Notes: a model not told the origin generated them from the sequence alone. A DNA stretch of 64,000 nucleotides from Mucilaginibacter sp. MD40 (GCF_002288635.1 NZ_NRSW01000001.1:119086-183085), one strand, 5' to 3'; counted from the stretch's first letter, positions 19,078-28,532 are shown. Numbers and translations: made by a program.

Positions 19078-19986
19078 CTACTCTATCTTTTTCACAGTAA
19101 TGTAGCGTTTTGTATTACTTGGCTTTGGCGGCTGCTTAGGCGAATTGTCTTCTTCGTAACGCCGGTACTCTCCCAAAATATTAAAGTTGTGTGTGTACTT
19201 TAATATCTGTTTTATGGCATTGTCAAACTGCTTGGTTTCCGTCCATTCAATGTCAACATAAAAATTGTACTCATTACGTTTACCCAATACCGGCATGCTT
19301 TGTATCTTGGTCATGTTCACCTGCTCATGAGCAAAAATGTTCAGCACTTTGGCCAGCGCCCCCACTTCGTTATTTACCTCAAAGCATAGTGAGGCTTTGT
19401 TGGCGGGTTCTTTCCTGCGGTTGTTCTCATGCGTGGTCAGTATCAGGAAACGCGTAAAATTCAGCTTGTTTGATTCAATACGGCGTTCTAAAACGTCTAA
19501 ACCATAAAGCTGAGCGGCAAGCGTATTGGCGATAGCTACAGTATCTTTTAACTGTTCATCGCGTATGCGTTTGGCACAGGCGGCGGTATCGTTACTCTCA
19601 ATGATCTTGAGATGCGGGTACTCATCAAAAAAATCAATACACTGGCGTATGGCAATGGGGTGAGAGGTAACGTATTTTACCTCATCAAACCGTACACCGG
19701 GCAGGGCCATCAGGTGCAGTTGTATAGGTACGTATACTTCACCAACTACCGGGTAGCTATAGCCCATCATGAGCGAGTAATTAGGTAGAATGCTGCCGGC
19801 AATGCTGTTTTCAATAGCCATTACCAGGTAGTCGGCCTCTTTGTTCTTAAGCGCCTCAAAAGTTTGCTTAAACGAGTTGCACTCAACCGTTTCAATGTTT
19901 TCACCAAAGTAACGGAAAGCGGCTTCCTCATGAAACGAAGCTTTTATGCCCTGTATGGCCACCCGTGGTTTATCAGTCTTTATCAT
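19078..19986 (-). CDS. pheA: Prephenate dehydratase with ACT domain
   Basis: 302 aa. The catalytic part (about residues 8-190) has AIENSIAGSILPNYSLM and a substrate-site region around ESNDTAACAKRI and NFTRFLIL. Residues about 205-285 are an ACT domain (ASLCFEVNNEVGALAKVLNI), which binds phenylalanine for feedback control. It converts prephenate to phenylpyruvate. It is the first structural gene of the cluster, directly behind an attenuator with an aromatic-rich leader peptide, so it is controlled both by attenuation and by feedback. Confidence 0.95.
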   Translation of the reverse strand: MIKTDKPRVAIQGIKASFHEEAAFRYFGENIETVECNSFKQTFEALKNKEADYLVMAIENSIAGSILPNYSLMMGYSYPVVGEVYVPIQLHLMALPGVRFDEVKYVTSHPIAIRQCIDFFDEYPHLKIIESNDTAACAKRIRDEQLKDTVAIANTLAAQLYGLDVLERRIESNKLNFTRFLILTTHENNRRKEPANKASLCFEVNNEVGALAKVLNIFAHEQVNMTKIQSMPVLGKRNEYNFYVDIEWTETKQFDNAIKQILKYTHNFNILGEYRRYEEDNSPKQPPKPSNTKRYITVKKIE

Positions 19987-19997
19987 ACCTGTAAAGC

Positions 19998-20029
19998 AAA
20001 AAGTCCCGGCTTGTTGGGCCGGGACTTTT
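19998..20029 (-). terminator. Attenuator terminator hairpin before pheA
   Basis: On the minus strand a 12-bp stem AAAAGTCCCGGC / GCCGGGACTTTT with a 7-nt loop ends in a run of T, 12 nt before the pheA ATG. Its 5' arm contains AGTCCCGGC, which can instead pair perfectly with GCCGGGACT at the end of the upstream leader peptide gene (20064-20072). The two pairings exclude each other, as expected for an attenuator. Confidence 0.85.
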
Positions 20030-20061
20030 CAGTTTTTTCTTTTATGTGTTTTTAGTACATA

Positions 20062-20127
20062 TCAGTCCCGGCTCTTACTGCTAAAGTAAAAGTAGAAACC
20101 CCAGAAATATGCACGTTGTGTATTCAT
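20062..20127 (-). CDS. Aromatic leader peptide of the pheA attenuator
   Basis: 21 codons plus stop. Residues 7-15 are YFWGFYFYF: four Phe, three Tyr and one Trp in nine codons. The last four codons, including TGA, hold GCCGGGACT, the arm that can block the downstream terminator. Expected mode: shortage of charged aromatic tRNA stalls the ribosome early, the leader 3' end pairs with the terminator's 5' arm, and pheA is transcribed. With ample aromatics the ribosome covers the arm, the terminator forms and transcription stops. The reading frame and structure are seen directly; the mechanism is inferred from known attenuators. Confidence 0.85.
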   Translation of the reverse strand: MNTQRAYFWGFYFYFSSKSRD

Positions 20128-20142
20128 TGTTTTGTTATGCCG

Positions 20143-20172
20143 TAAATGTACAAGTAAAAATTGTTTTGTCAA
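20143..20172 (-). promoter_or_regulatory. Candidate promoter of the pheA leader transcript
   Basis: On the minus strand a -33 type TTG (in TTGAC) is followed after 19 nt by TACATTTA, one base off the Bacteroidetes -7 consensus TAnnTTTG. It would start transcription about 10 nt before the leader peptide ATG. Confidence 0.5.
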
Positions 20173-20235
20173 TAGATAATTTTATTTTTCTAAAAATTTA
20201 TAGGTCGAACAAAATTAAATTCTGTTAAATCCGGT

Positions 20236-20913
20236 TTAACTTGTTTTGCCATCGGCTTTAGGCTCGGGGATGATCTTAGGTTCATGGATACCCTGTTTTT
20301 CATAAACCTCTTTGTTCATCTCAAAATGTAATCTCGACATCTGGTTCAAGTAAACCTCAATAGGTTCCAGGCCAACCTGCCTGCGGCGTATGTTTACATT
20401 CGCGCTATCAGCCAATGGGCGCGGGATAGCCTGGCACAGTTTGGTATTGTAAGTTAATTGTGTGGCGTAAACTTGTTTTTTTCCGGTGTTGATGTTGACT
20501 CTGTCGGTTAGGTAAGCAAAATTTTTCGGGTCGGCGTTGTTCTTATCAACCTCAACCTTCATGGCTTTTAAAACTTGTATTTGAAAATCGGGGTGCTTGT
20601 CGCAATGCTGTACCATTAGCCAAAAATGGTTTGAGCCTGTTTTTCCTACAAGGTCGTAGCCCGGGTAACCGTATTGCTTAAAAATATTTGCAAGCAAGCG
20701 CTGGTGGGTATTAAAAACGCTGTCTTTAAAGTTGTCCCAACGTTCGCGTGTCCAGTTTTTATATTCTCCTTGCGGAACTGATGCGGCTATCTGGTCAACC
20801 TTTACCCATTTGGCAAGGCTATCGGCCAGCGGTTGGTTAAACTTTTTGTTTTGGGCAAAGGTGCTTAAAACTGAAAGGTAGCAAAGCGACAGTAGTATTG
20901 TCCTGATTTTCAT
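20236..20913 (-). CDS. Secreted DUF6624-like protein
   Basis: 225 aa with a signal peptide (MKIRTILLSLCYLSVLSTFA, cleavage before QNKK). The middle has the pattern YGYPGYDLVGKTGSNHFWLM followed by VQHCDKHPDFQ, which I associate with DUF6624. The function is unknown. It is a single gene with no clear partner. Confidence 0.65.
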   Translation of the reverse strand: MKIRTILLSLCYLSVLSTFAQNKKFNQPLADSLAKWVKVDQIAASVPQGEYKNWTRERWDNFKDSVFNTHQRLLANIFKQYGYPGYDLVGKTGSNHFWLMVQHCDKHPDFQIQVLKAMKVEVDKNNADPKNFAYLTDRVNINTGKKQVYATQLTYNTKLCQAIPRPLADSANVNIRRRQVGLEPIEVYLNQMSRLHFEMNKEVYEKQGIHEPKIIPEPKADGKTS

Positions 20914-21098
20914 AAGGTTTTGTTTGACCCAAATATAAAGTTTACCAAAATAACGCGATAGCGGCTATCAACAAATTTACAAAGCCGCTGTTTTTCAACA
21001 ACGGATCATCACGGGATTCGTACTCCGATAATAAAAAACTATTCGGGGCAATCTACAAAGGTCTGTAATTGGTATATAACAACAAATAACACAAGGTA

Positions 21099-22424
21099 AT
21101 GGTAAACGCTAAACCGAAAGATCTGGCCCTGCACGTGCTTGAAAAGTTGAAGCACAGTAAACTATCGTTGCCTATACCTCCTATGGTAATATTGGAGGAC
21201 CTTTTTGAAACGTTGTTCTTTGCCAGCATGCGCACAGAAGAAAGCGACCTGATAAAGGTGACCGTTACGCTGATAGACCCTGAAAATCCCGACCCGCGCC
21301 CGCCTCGGGAAGTAGTGGCTGAACGCTGGAGTGTTATCCGCTTCGATGAACACATGGAGTTCACCATTAAAAACCTGGTAAAGCTTTCCAAGGCGTCAGA
21401 CCCTTCTACCACCTCCCTCGCGGTTTATTATAATCAGGAAGGTGGATTATATATCTGGGGGATGATCGATCAGGCTATACATTATCAAAGTTTTTTGAAT
21501 TATGAGTCGGAATCAGGCTCCGAGCAGCCAGGCTTATTTCAGGTGCTGGTAAATGATATTGGTACGCTGGATGTATTGTTTGATTATGAGCTGCTCGCCA
21601 GGTTAAAGCAAAACGTATTAATACCGCGCTACCTGGACGTATTTACCATAGGCCCGGTATCCAAAATATTAAAAGCTAATGCCGGCCATTTAAAGGAGGA
21701 GCTAAAGGAGTTTTTGAAAAGCGAGCACCCGGAAGAGGATTTTGCTGACTGGGAAAACTTCGCCGACGGGTTATGGATACAAACCCTTTCGCGCCTGTTA
21801 CTGCGTGTTCAAAATTATCATCACGGCGGGGGCATCCTCATCACTAATAATGAACAAGATATCGACATTAAATACAAGATCTATTACGATAGGCTAAAGT
21901 TAGCGGTAAGCAAATATGCCAAAGAAAGCATCAACAACTACCTGGCCGAATGGCTTATTGAAGACCACTTGGCATCGGGCAAAAGATCCATCTCCAAAGA
22001 CTGGTATTTGGAGCAGTCCCGGTCGCTGTTCTCACGTGAGCAAATAGCCGATGAAATTAAGGGCTGTATATCGTTCCTGGCTTCGCATACCTGCGTAGAT
22101 GGTGTTTTACTGTTTGATGCCGATATGATATCAAAAGGTTTTGGCGCAGTACTAAAGGCTAAAAAGTCCCCAAGAAAAATATATATATCACCTACGGCAA
22201 CCGCCACACCAAAATCATTGGTACCTACAGATCCACTGCATTTTGGCACCCGCCATCGCTCCATGATCAGTTATTGCTGGAACTATCCTGGCAGTTTAGG
22301 CCTGGTTATTTCGCAGGACGGCGATATAAGGGCGTTCCATCGAATAGAGGATAAACTCATTATGTGGGAAAATATAAAAACCCAGCAGTTCCTTAAAAGC
22401 CGTAAGCTCAAGAAAAATAAGTAA
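21099..22424 (+). CDS. DAC-fold protein with N-terminal sensor region (DACNV type)
   Basis: 441 aa, no signal peptide or membrane helix. The C-terminal part (about residues 315-415) resembles the diadenylate cyclase (DisA_N/DAC) fold and keeps both active-site motifs: DGVL at 334-337 (usual DGA) and GTRHRS at 383-388 (usual GTRHRA). The N-terminal 300 residues match no catalytic family I know and probably form the sensor domain named DACNV in this architecture. It may therefore make c-di-AMP or a related nucleotide. The A-to-V change in the first motif leaves activity open. The neighbours do not help. Confidence 0.65.
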   Translation: MVNAKPKDLALHVLEKLKHSKLSLPIPPMVILEDLFETLFFASMRTEESDLIKVTVTLIDPENPDPRPPREVVAERWSVIRFDEHMEFTIKNLVKLSKASDPSTTSLAVYYNQEGGLYIWGMIDQAIHYQSFLNYESESGSEQPGLFQVLVNDIGTLDVLFDYELLARLKQNVLIPRYLDVFTIGPVSKILKANAGHLKEELKEFLKSEHPEEDFADWENFADGLWIQTLSRLLLRVQNYHHGGGILITNNEQDIDIKYKIYYDRLKLAVSKYAKESINNYLAEWLIEDHLASGKRSISKDWYLEQSRSLFSREQIADEIKGCISFLASHTCVDGVLLFDADMISKGFGAVLKAKKSPRKIYISPTATATPKSLVPTDPLHFGTRHRSMISYCWNYPGSLGLVISQDGDIRAFHRIEDKLIMWENIKTQQFLKSRKLKKNK

Positions 22425-22429
22425 GTAAA

Positions 22430-23686
22430 TTAAATACTGATGTAGGGCAACAAGAGCAATACGGCTATTAACGGTATAAGCATCACCACCGCGCCTATTT
22501 TTAAAAAATCTACGGCGCTTACATTGATACCTTCCCTGCGAAGCGCGTTTAACCACAATATGGTAGCTAATGAGCCGGTAACTGAAAGGTTTGGCCCAAG
22601 GTCGATACCGATAAGTATAGCTTTGCGCACCAGGTCGGGCATGGCTGCGGCCTGAGATATTTCGCCGGCTATAAGTCCAGCCGGAAGGTTATTCATGAGG
22701 TTACACAGGATTGCCAGTCCACCGCCTGCTATAATTGAAGTAGTTTGGGCGCTATGGCTTGCCGCTGCGGCTAATTTTGCAGCCAATTGCTGCGTTACGC
22801 CTGTTTGGGTAAGCGCTTCAACAATTACAAAAAGCCCGGCTACCAGCAGTAAAACGCCCCATGATACCTGTCGCATAGGTTTGATGACAGACTTTTTGGC
22901 AACGGCGCCAATAATTAGTGTACAAAGTAAACCTGTAATAAAGGTTGGCCACCCGAGGTCGATTCCTAAAGCAGAACATGCGAGCAATACTGCTACAGTC
23001 GCGATAATGCTATACAAAGCCAGCTTACCTGTTTTGCTTAAAGGCTGGCGTTCCACGTCGGTGCTGAAGATTTCCTTCAGCGCGTTTTTCTGTGTGGTTT
23101 TCAGCGCCCAATACGTGAGCACAATTACCAAAACAGACGGTATAAGGAATTGACCCAGCCAATGCCCGAGCGAGGGTAGTTGCTTTTGGTAGATCACCAG
23201 GTTTGCCGGGTTAGATATAGGCAGCAGGAACGATGCCGCGTTAGCGATAAACGCGCAAATAAGTAAATATGGTAAGTTGTTTTTAACGCCTGAAGCCCTG
23301 GTAGCGGCAATTACCGCCGGTGTTAAAACCACAGCGGTAGCATCATTAGAAAGAAGCGCGGTGACCACAACACCAGCCATGAAAACCAATAGGAAGAGTT
23401 TTGAGGCAGAACCACCTGATGCTCTTACCGTATGCCCGGCAATCCAATCAAAAAGTTTCTCTTCCCTGGCCGATTCTGAGAGCAGCATCATCCCCGCCAG
23501 AAAAAGGTAAACATCAGTACCTTTTGCTACACCGGCGGTAAAGGTTTTAAAGGTAATGAGCCCGCATATAAGCAGTAAGATAGCCCCGCTTAAAGCCCAA
23601 ACGGCTTCCGGCAATTTAAAAGGTCTGATAATAACCCCTGCGATGGCCAGCAGGGAAATAGCCCAGATAATATAGTTGTTGCTCAT
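22430..23686 (-). CDS. ArsB/SLC13-type ion transporter
   Basis: 418 aa from MSNNYIIWAI. A TTG 27 nt upstream would overlap the previous gene, while this ATG follows its TGA by 2 nt. About 11 membrane helices. The motifs LLSNDATAVVLTPAVI, LLPISNPANLVIYQ and CNLMNNLPAGLIAG are those of the ArsB/NhaD ion transporter superfamily (arsenite efflux or anion transport). The tight coupling with the upstream MFS gene suggests a shared task, perhaps metalloid or toxin export. No arsR or arsC is present, so arsenic is only one option. Confidence 0.75.
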   Translation of the reverse strand: MSNNYIIWAISLLAIAGVIIRPFKLPEAVWALSGAILLLICGLITFKTFTAGVAKGTDVYLFLAGMMLLSESAREEKLFDWIAGHTVRASGGSASKLFLLVFMAGVVVTALLSNDATAVVLTPAVIAATRASGVKNNLPYLLICAFIANAASFLLPISNPANLVIYQKQLPSLGHWLGQFLIPSVLVIVLTYWALKTTQKNALKEIFSTDVERQPLSKTGKLALYSIIATVAVLLACSALGIDLGWPTFITGLLCTLIIGAVAKKSVIKPMRQVSWGVLLLVAGLFVIVEALTQTGVTQQLAAKLAAAASHSAQTTSIIAGGGLAILCNLMNNLPAGLIAGEISQAAAMPDLVRKAILIGIDLGPNLSVTGSLATILWLNALRREGINVSAVDFLKIGAVVMLIPLIAVLLLLPYISI

Positions 23687-23688
23687 GA

Positions 23689-24936
23689 TCAGTGTTTGTG
23701 GCCGTGGTCGCAAACTTTGCGAAGTGTTTTACTGTAATAAACCCAGATAAATATAGAGATAACCGCGAAACTGCCTAATACCACAAATGCCGGTTTAAAA
23801 CCCATGCTTTGTGCCAGCCATCCACCAATTGCCGGGCTTAATGCCGCGCCTACACCCTGTACCGTCATTACAGCGCCCTGGCCAACGTTAATACGGCCGG
23901 TACCATTGAGTATATGCGCTACAAGGGCGGGTACAGCTACGCTTTGCAGGCCCGCGCCAATACCATCAAGTGCCTGTACCGGGTATAGGCCTATATGATA
24001 GTTTAAACTGGCAGCCACCAGCCCGCGTATGGGTAACGATAAGAAAGATAGCAACATCACCAGCCAGTAACCGCTCTTATCTGCCGATCGCATAGCTACT
24101 ATAGATGCGCCTATCATCACCAGTTGTGCTATTACAATGGTCATGGCTACAAACATGGACGCATTGCTATTGCCCTGGCTTGCCGCGCCAAGGCCATACA
24201 TCGGCAGCATGGCGCCGTTGCCGAGGTGAAAGCAAGCCAGCGCCCCTGCCAGCATTAATAATGGTTTGCATTCTAAAAGTTCTTTATAGCTGCTGGTATC
24301 ATTAGCATCGTCTTTTCCTGCTTTCATACCGCGGGCGGCCCTGTCATCAATAGCAGAAGCGGGTATGGTACTCACCAGTATAATAGAGATTAGCCCAAAC
24401 GCAGCCGATAGATAAAAGATAGCCTGCATGCCATATACCATGCCCAGGTAACCTGACAGGCCTGCGCCAACCATGTTGCCGGCGTGGTTCCAGGCCTGGT
24501 TACGCCCGTTTTGGCGGTTAAAGCCTTTTTGTTTTACCAAACCCAGCGTAATGGCCATTACGGCGGGCACTATAGCGGCGCCTGCTATGGCTGTAGCCAC
24601 CTGCGACAGGCCCACGATCCAAAAATTTTGCGATAGCAGGATAACCGCCGAGGCCAGTACAGTACATATACCGGGAATGATCACATATAATTTTTTGCGC
24701 TTGGTTTGGTCAATAAGCGCACCTGCGGGTATGGTTACCAGTACACCTGCTACGCCGCCAAGGGTCATTACGGTACCAATGGCTCCGCTTTTCCACTGGT
24801 GGGCAAGCAGGAAGATACCCAGAAAGGGGCCGATGCCCGCCTGCATATCTGCCATGAAAAAATTGAGCGCTTCAAGGGCGGCTCTAAAACCGGTTGGTTT
24901 GGTTTGGTGTGTTGCAGGAACGGCTAAATGTGGCAT
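23689..24936 (-). CDS. MFS transporter
   Basis: 415 aa with 12 predicted helices. The loop 2-3 motif appears as GALIDQTKRKKLYV near residue 73, and a second half begins after the long loop AIDDRAARGMKAGKDD. It is full length for the superfamily. It is co-transcribed with the ArsB-type transporter (TGATCATG junction). The substrate is not predictable. Confidence 0.82.
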   Translation of the reverse strand: MPHLAVPATHQTKPTGFRAALEALNFFMADMQAGIGPFLGIFLLAHQWKSGAIGTVMTLGGVAGVLVTIPAGALIDQTKRKKLYVIIPGICTVLASAVILLSQNFWIVGLSQVATAIAGAAIVPAVMAITLGLVKQKGFNRQNGRNQAWNHAGNMVGAGLSGYLGMVYGMQAIFYLSAAFGLISIILVSTIPASAIDDRAARGMKAGKDDANDTSSYKELLECKPLLMLAGALACFHLGNGAMLPMYGLGAASQGNSNASMFVAMTIVIAQLVMIGASIVAMRSADKSGYWLVMLLSFLSLPIRGLVAASLNYHIGLYPVQALDGIGAGLQSVAVPALVAHILNGTGRINVGQGAVMTVQGVGAALSPAIGGWLAQSMGFKPAFVVLGSFAVISIFIWVYYSKTLRKVCDHGHKH

Positions 24937-25132
24937 ATGGTGTAAGTGCTATCAATAACCGCACTGTAACAAAAAGGTTGCCGTTATCAGCAATAGAGCA
25001 TTTAGCTATAAATTCTAACATAGATACGCAATGAGCGTCGCATATAGGATGGTTGTGTCAATATTTAATTTACAAGATAAATGTATAGCATTACCTTTAT
25101 GCCCTTATTAATTAACCTGTAGTTATTTGGGC

Positions 25133-27385
25133 ATGAGAAAACTTCTACTGTTATTATTTACCCTTACTTTAGTTAAATCATCTTTTGCTCAAACTTCAGG
25201 CTTGTCGGGTACTGTGGTGGATAGTGTAACGCATATAGCTATTGCTAATGTCACGGTAAAACTTGAGGATGGACATACAGACATTACTAATGAAGATGGA
25301 AAATTCCATTTTAAAAATGTAAGTGGACAAAAACTTACCGTAACGGCAATTGGATATCGTAAGGAAGTGATCTTACTATCAGCATACCGGAATGGGCAAC
25401 TTATTAACCTGGTGCCACAGCAAACCCAGTTGCAGGATGTGGTGATTACCTCAAACAACCTTAACCCCTATAAGGCTATCAGTGAAACAGATATCAGGTT
25501 GAGGGGGGTATCCAATTCCCAGGAGGTATTGCGAATGGTGCCCGGCTTGTTTATAGGACAGCACCAGGGTGGCGGTAAAGCCGAGCAGATATTTTTAAGG
25601 GGTTTTGATAACGACCACGGTACGGATATCAATATGAGCGTAGATGGTATGCCTATAAATATGGTATCACAGGCGCATGGACAGGGATATGCGGATAGCC
25701 ATTTTATTATACCCGAAACCATTGAGCGTACCACCTACAAAAAAGGTATGTACGATGCCGAAAAAGGCGACCTGGCGGTAACCGGTTGGGTAAACTTTAA
25801 AACTGCCGACGCGATCTCCGGAAATACGATCAAAATAGACGCCGGGCAGTTTGATACCTATCGGGCGCTTGCTATGGTTAATTTGTTAAGTAATGATGCA
25901 AGGGCAAAAGGTCAGTCGTGGTACGCGGCCTCGGAGTACCGTTTCAGTAACAGCTATTTTGATAACCCGCAGCATTTTAACCGCCTTAACTTTTTTACAA
26001 AATACCACGGCACGTTAGGAGCTCATAACATCCTTTCGGTTTCGGCCTCTTCAATGTACAGCAACTGGAAAGCTTCCGGGCAGATCCCTGAGAGCGCGGT
26101 TGAGCAGGGTATTATTGGTTTTTATGGCGCTTTGGACCCCAACGAAGGCGGCGTAACTTCGCGAACCAATGTTAATGCTCTGTTGATTACGACCTTAAAC
26201 AATAACGACATTATAAAAAACCAGTTGTATTATTCGCGGTATAAATTTGATCTGCACACCAATTTTACTTTTTACCTGGTTGATACCGTTAACGGCGATG
26301 AAATAAGGCAACGCGAAGCAAGGAACCTGTTTGGTTATAATGGGAGTTATCTTAACGAGCGTTATTTGGGCAATATCAAGCTCACCTCCGAGTTTGGATT
26401 AAACACGCGCCTTGATGCTACCCGGGGTTCCGAACTATCACATACGGTTAATAATTTTACTTTGCTTGATGCCATCAAACTGGGTGATATTACGGAAACA
26501 GGCTCGGGAGCTTATTTAAGTGAAACCTTTCGTTTTTCGCCCCGCTTTACTATCAACACGGGCTTACGTTTTGATCAGTTCTATTATCGTTATTATAATC
26601 GCCTGCCGGTGGATAGTACGCTAAATGGCGCAGGTGTTTACACAGCTGCTAACCATATTCTTAGCCCTAAACTTAATTTTTACTATCAGGCAAGCGATAA
26701 GGCGCAATTGTATCTCTTTATGGGCAAAGGCTTCCACTCAAATGACGCCCGTGTAGTAGTAGCAGAAAAGGGACTGCAAACCTTACCCGCTGCATATGGG
26801 GCAGATCTGGGTACCGTATTTAAACCTGCAAAAAGCATATTAATTAATGCGGCTGTGTGGTATAGTTATCTGCAAAAGGAATATGTGTATGCCGGTGATG
26901 GTGGCACGGTAGATTTTAGCGGCCGCACAAGGCGTGTGGGTATTGATCTGTCTGCGCGCTATCAGCTTGGAACCTTGTTGTACTTTGATGCCGACCTGAA
27001 CTATGCCCATGGTCGCGCTGTTGACGACCCTGCAGGCAAAAACTATATACCGCTGGCTCCTGTATGGAGCAGTACGGGCGGTATGACTTATGTTTTTAAA
27101 GACGGTTTTAATGGTAGTTTACGCTACAGGTGGCTGGGTAACCGGCCTGCTAACGAGGAATATAGTTTGAGAGCGGAAGGCTACTTTATAAATGATCTTG
27201 TTTTAAATTACACCAAAAAACGTTATGAAGTAGGTGTTACCATCAACAACCTCTTTAATGTGAAATGGAAAGAAACCCAATTTGAAACGCTGACGCGTTT
27301 GAAAGGCGAACAACCCATCAACAATATCGCGTTTACAGCCGGTACCAGGTTTTTCGCTATTGGGCATGTGGCATATAATTTTTAG
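25133..27385 (+). CDS. TonB-dependent receptor
   Basis: 750 aa from the ATG (MRKLLLLLFTLTLVKSSFAQ). Order: signal peptide, carboxypeptidase-like regulatory domain (about 20-100, LSGTVVDSVTHIAIANVTVK), plug (about 110-215, EVLRMVPGLFIGQ and IFLRGFDNDHGTDI), 22-strand barrel to the end with a terminal aromatic (HVAYNF). The plug and barrel, with INMSVDGMPINMVSQAHGQG, suggest a small metal-chelate or cation substrate rather than a SusC-type glycan receptor. No SusD partner lies beside it. Confidence 0.88.
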   Translation: MRKLLLLLFTLTLVKSSFAQTSGLSGTVVDSVTHIAIANVTVKLEDGHTDITNEDGKFHFKNVSGQKLTVTAIGYRKEVILLSAYRNGQLINLVPQQTQLQDVVITSNNLNPYKAISETDIRLRGVSNSQEVLRMVPGLFIGQHQGGGKAEQIFLRGFDNDHGTDINMSVDGMPINMVSQAHGQGYADSHFIIPETIERTTYKKGMYDAEKGDLAVTGWVNFKTADAISGNTIKIDAGQFDTYRALAMVNLLSNDARAKGQSWYAASEYRFSNSYFDNPQHFNRLNFFTKYHGTLGAHNILSVSASSMYSNWKASGQIPESAVEQGIIGFYGALDPNEGGVTSRTNVNALLITTLNNNDIIKNQLYYSRYKFDLHTNFTFYLVDTVNGDEIRQREARNLFGYNGSYLNERYLGNIKLTSEFGLNTRLDATRGSELSHTVNNFTLLDAIKLGDITETGSGAYLSETFRFSPRFTINTGLRFDQFYYRYYNRLPVDSTLNGAGVYTAANHILSPKLNFYYQASDKAQLYLFMGKGFHSNDARVVVAEKGLQTLPAAYGADLGTVFKPAKSILINAAVWYSYLQKEYVYAGDGGTVDFSGRTRRVGIDLSARYQLGTLLYFDADLNYAHGRAVDDPAGKNYIPLAPVWSSTGGMTYVFKDGFNGSLRYRWLGNRPANEEYSLRAEGYFINDLVLNYTKKRYEVGVTINNLFNVKWKETQFETLTRLKGEQPINNIAFTAGTRFFAIGHVAYNF

Positions 27386-27412
27386 TTTCCATGATTATAA
27401 ACTCATCTGATT

Positions 27413-27447
27413 AAAAAAATGCCGGGCTATGCAGCCGGCATTTTTTT
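27413..27447. terminator. Bidirectional terminator
   Basis: A 13-bp stem with A7 and T7 ends (AAAAAAATGCCGG / CCGGCATTTTTTT) lies between the convergent TonB receptor and fasciclin genes, so it can stop both transcripts. Confidence 0.85.
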
Positions 27448-27471
27448 AATGCCAATAACTTAGGTTGGATG

Positions 27472-28407
27472 TTATGGTAGTAAAACCTGGTCAATTACGT
27501 GTACTACGCCATTGGTAGCTATAACGTCTGTAGTGGTAATGTTAGCGGCGGTTGAGTTTTTATTACCTTTTATTTTAGCACCCCCAGATAGCGAAATGGT
27601 TACTTTGCCGCCGTTCAGGGTTTGTGGCATAGCACCGTTAGTAAGATCGGTAGAAAGTATGCGGCCAGCTATTACATGGTAAGTTAAAATAGCTGCCAGT
27701 GTGTTAGGATCAGCAGTTTGAATAGCGTTGATGCTTGCAAAACCCGCAGCTTGGAAAGCGGCGTTGGTAGGTGCAAACACGGTATACGGGCCATTGCCAG
27801 ACAATACCTGAGCTACATTGGTGTTACCCACGCTGGCACGCACCACAGCAGCAACCAAAAATGTTAAGTTGGCATTCGCCTGGGCGGTAGTTACCAAATT
27901 ACCCGGTGGCGGCATCAGCACTTTGTTGATGATGTGTACTACACCGTTATTGGCGCGAATATCCGCTTGTTTAACTACGGCACCGTTCACAAAAATACCA
28001 TTTGAGTTCCTGGTAACGTAAGCCTTTGCCTGGAAAGCGGTATTAATTTCGGTAGTACCTGTAGTAATGCTGCCTGAGTCATACACCTGGCCGCTTACGT
28101 GGTAAAGCAGAATGTTTTTCAAGGTTGCAACAGGTACAGCGTTTATCTTGTCTTCGCTGCCAAGCCCTGCTGCCGCAAAGGCGTCATTATCCGGCGCGAA
28201 AACGGTAAATGTACCGCTGCCAGATAAAGTTTCAACTAAACCTGCACGTACAAGCGCCGTTTTTAATAGCGATAAATTGGCATTTGATGATACTAACACA
28301 GCAATAGACTGGTTAGAAGAAGTCATGTTATCGTTCTTCTTGCTGCATCCGGTAATAATTGATAGCATGCAAATCGCTATCAATCCAAATATTTTTTTCG
28401 TTTTCAT
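27472..28407 (-). CDS. Lipoprotein with two fasciclin (FAS1) domains
   Basis: 311 aa from MKTKKIFGLIAICMLSIITG, whose next residue C is the lipobox cysteine. An ATG 24 nt upstream is less likely. Two FAS1 domains follow: the first (about residues 37-175) has FTVFAPDNDAFAAAG and HIINKVLMPP, the second (about 178-311) has YTVFAPTNAAFQAAG and HVIDQVLLP. Such proteins sit on the outer membrane and take part in adhesion. It stands alone. Confidence 0.9.
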   Translation of the reverse strand: MKTKKIFGLIAICMLSIITGCSKKNDNMTSSNQSIAVLVSSNANLSLLKTALVRAGLVETLSGSGTFTVFAPDNDAFAAAGLGSEDKINAVPVATLKNILLYHVSGQVYDSGSITTGTTEINTAFQAKAYVTRNSNGIFVNGAVVKQADIRANNGVVHIINKVLMPPPGNLVTTAQANANLTFLVAAVVRASVGNTNVAQVLSGNGPYTVFAPTNAAFQAAGFASINAIQTADPNTLAAILTYHVIAGRILSTDLTNGAMPQTLNGGKVTISLSGGAKIKGNKNSTAANITTTDVIATNGVVHVIDQVLLP

Positions 28408-28532
28408 AAATAATTGTTTTTGTATCAGCATATTATGTTTTTTTAAGTTCTATAACATTCGTTATAAAAAACTTGTTTTGCTTCTTACGAAAAATTTGGA
28501 AAATATATGTTTACTTGCTTGCTCGTATAAGT

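Noticed and set aside
22430..24936. Arsenic resistance operon
   Set aside because: No arsR, arsC or acr3 partner is seen; the ArsB-like family also contains anion and sodium transporters.
28473..28532. Front part of the open frame before the MFS remnant taken as a small gene
   Set aside because: The first 20 codons are AT-rich and unlike any protein; only the later part is MFS-like, so it is a remnant and not a gene.
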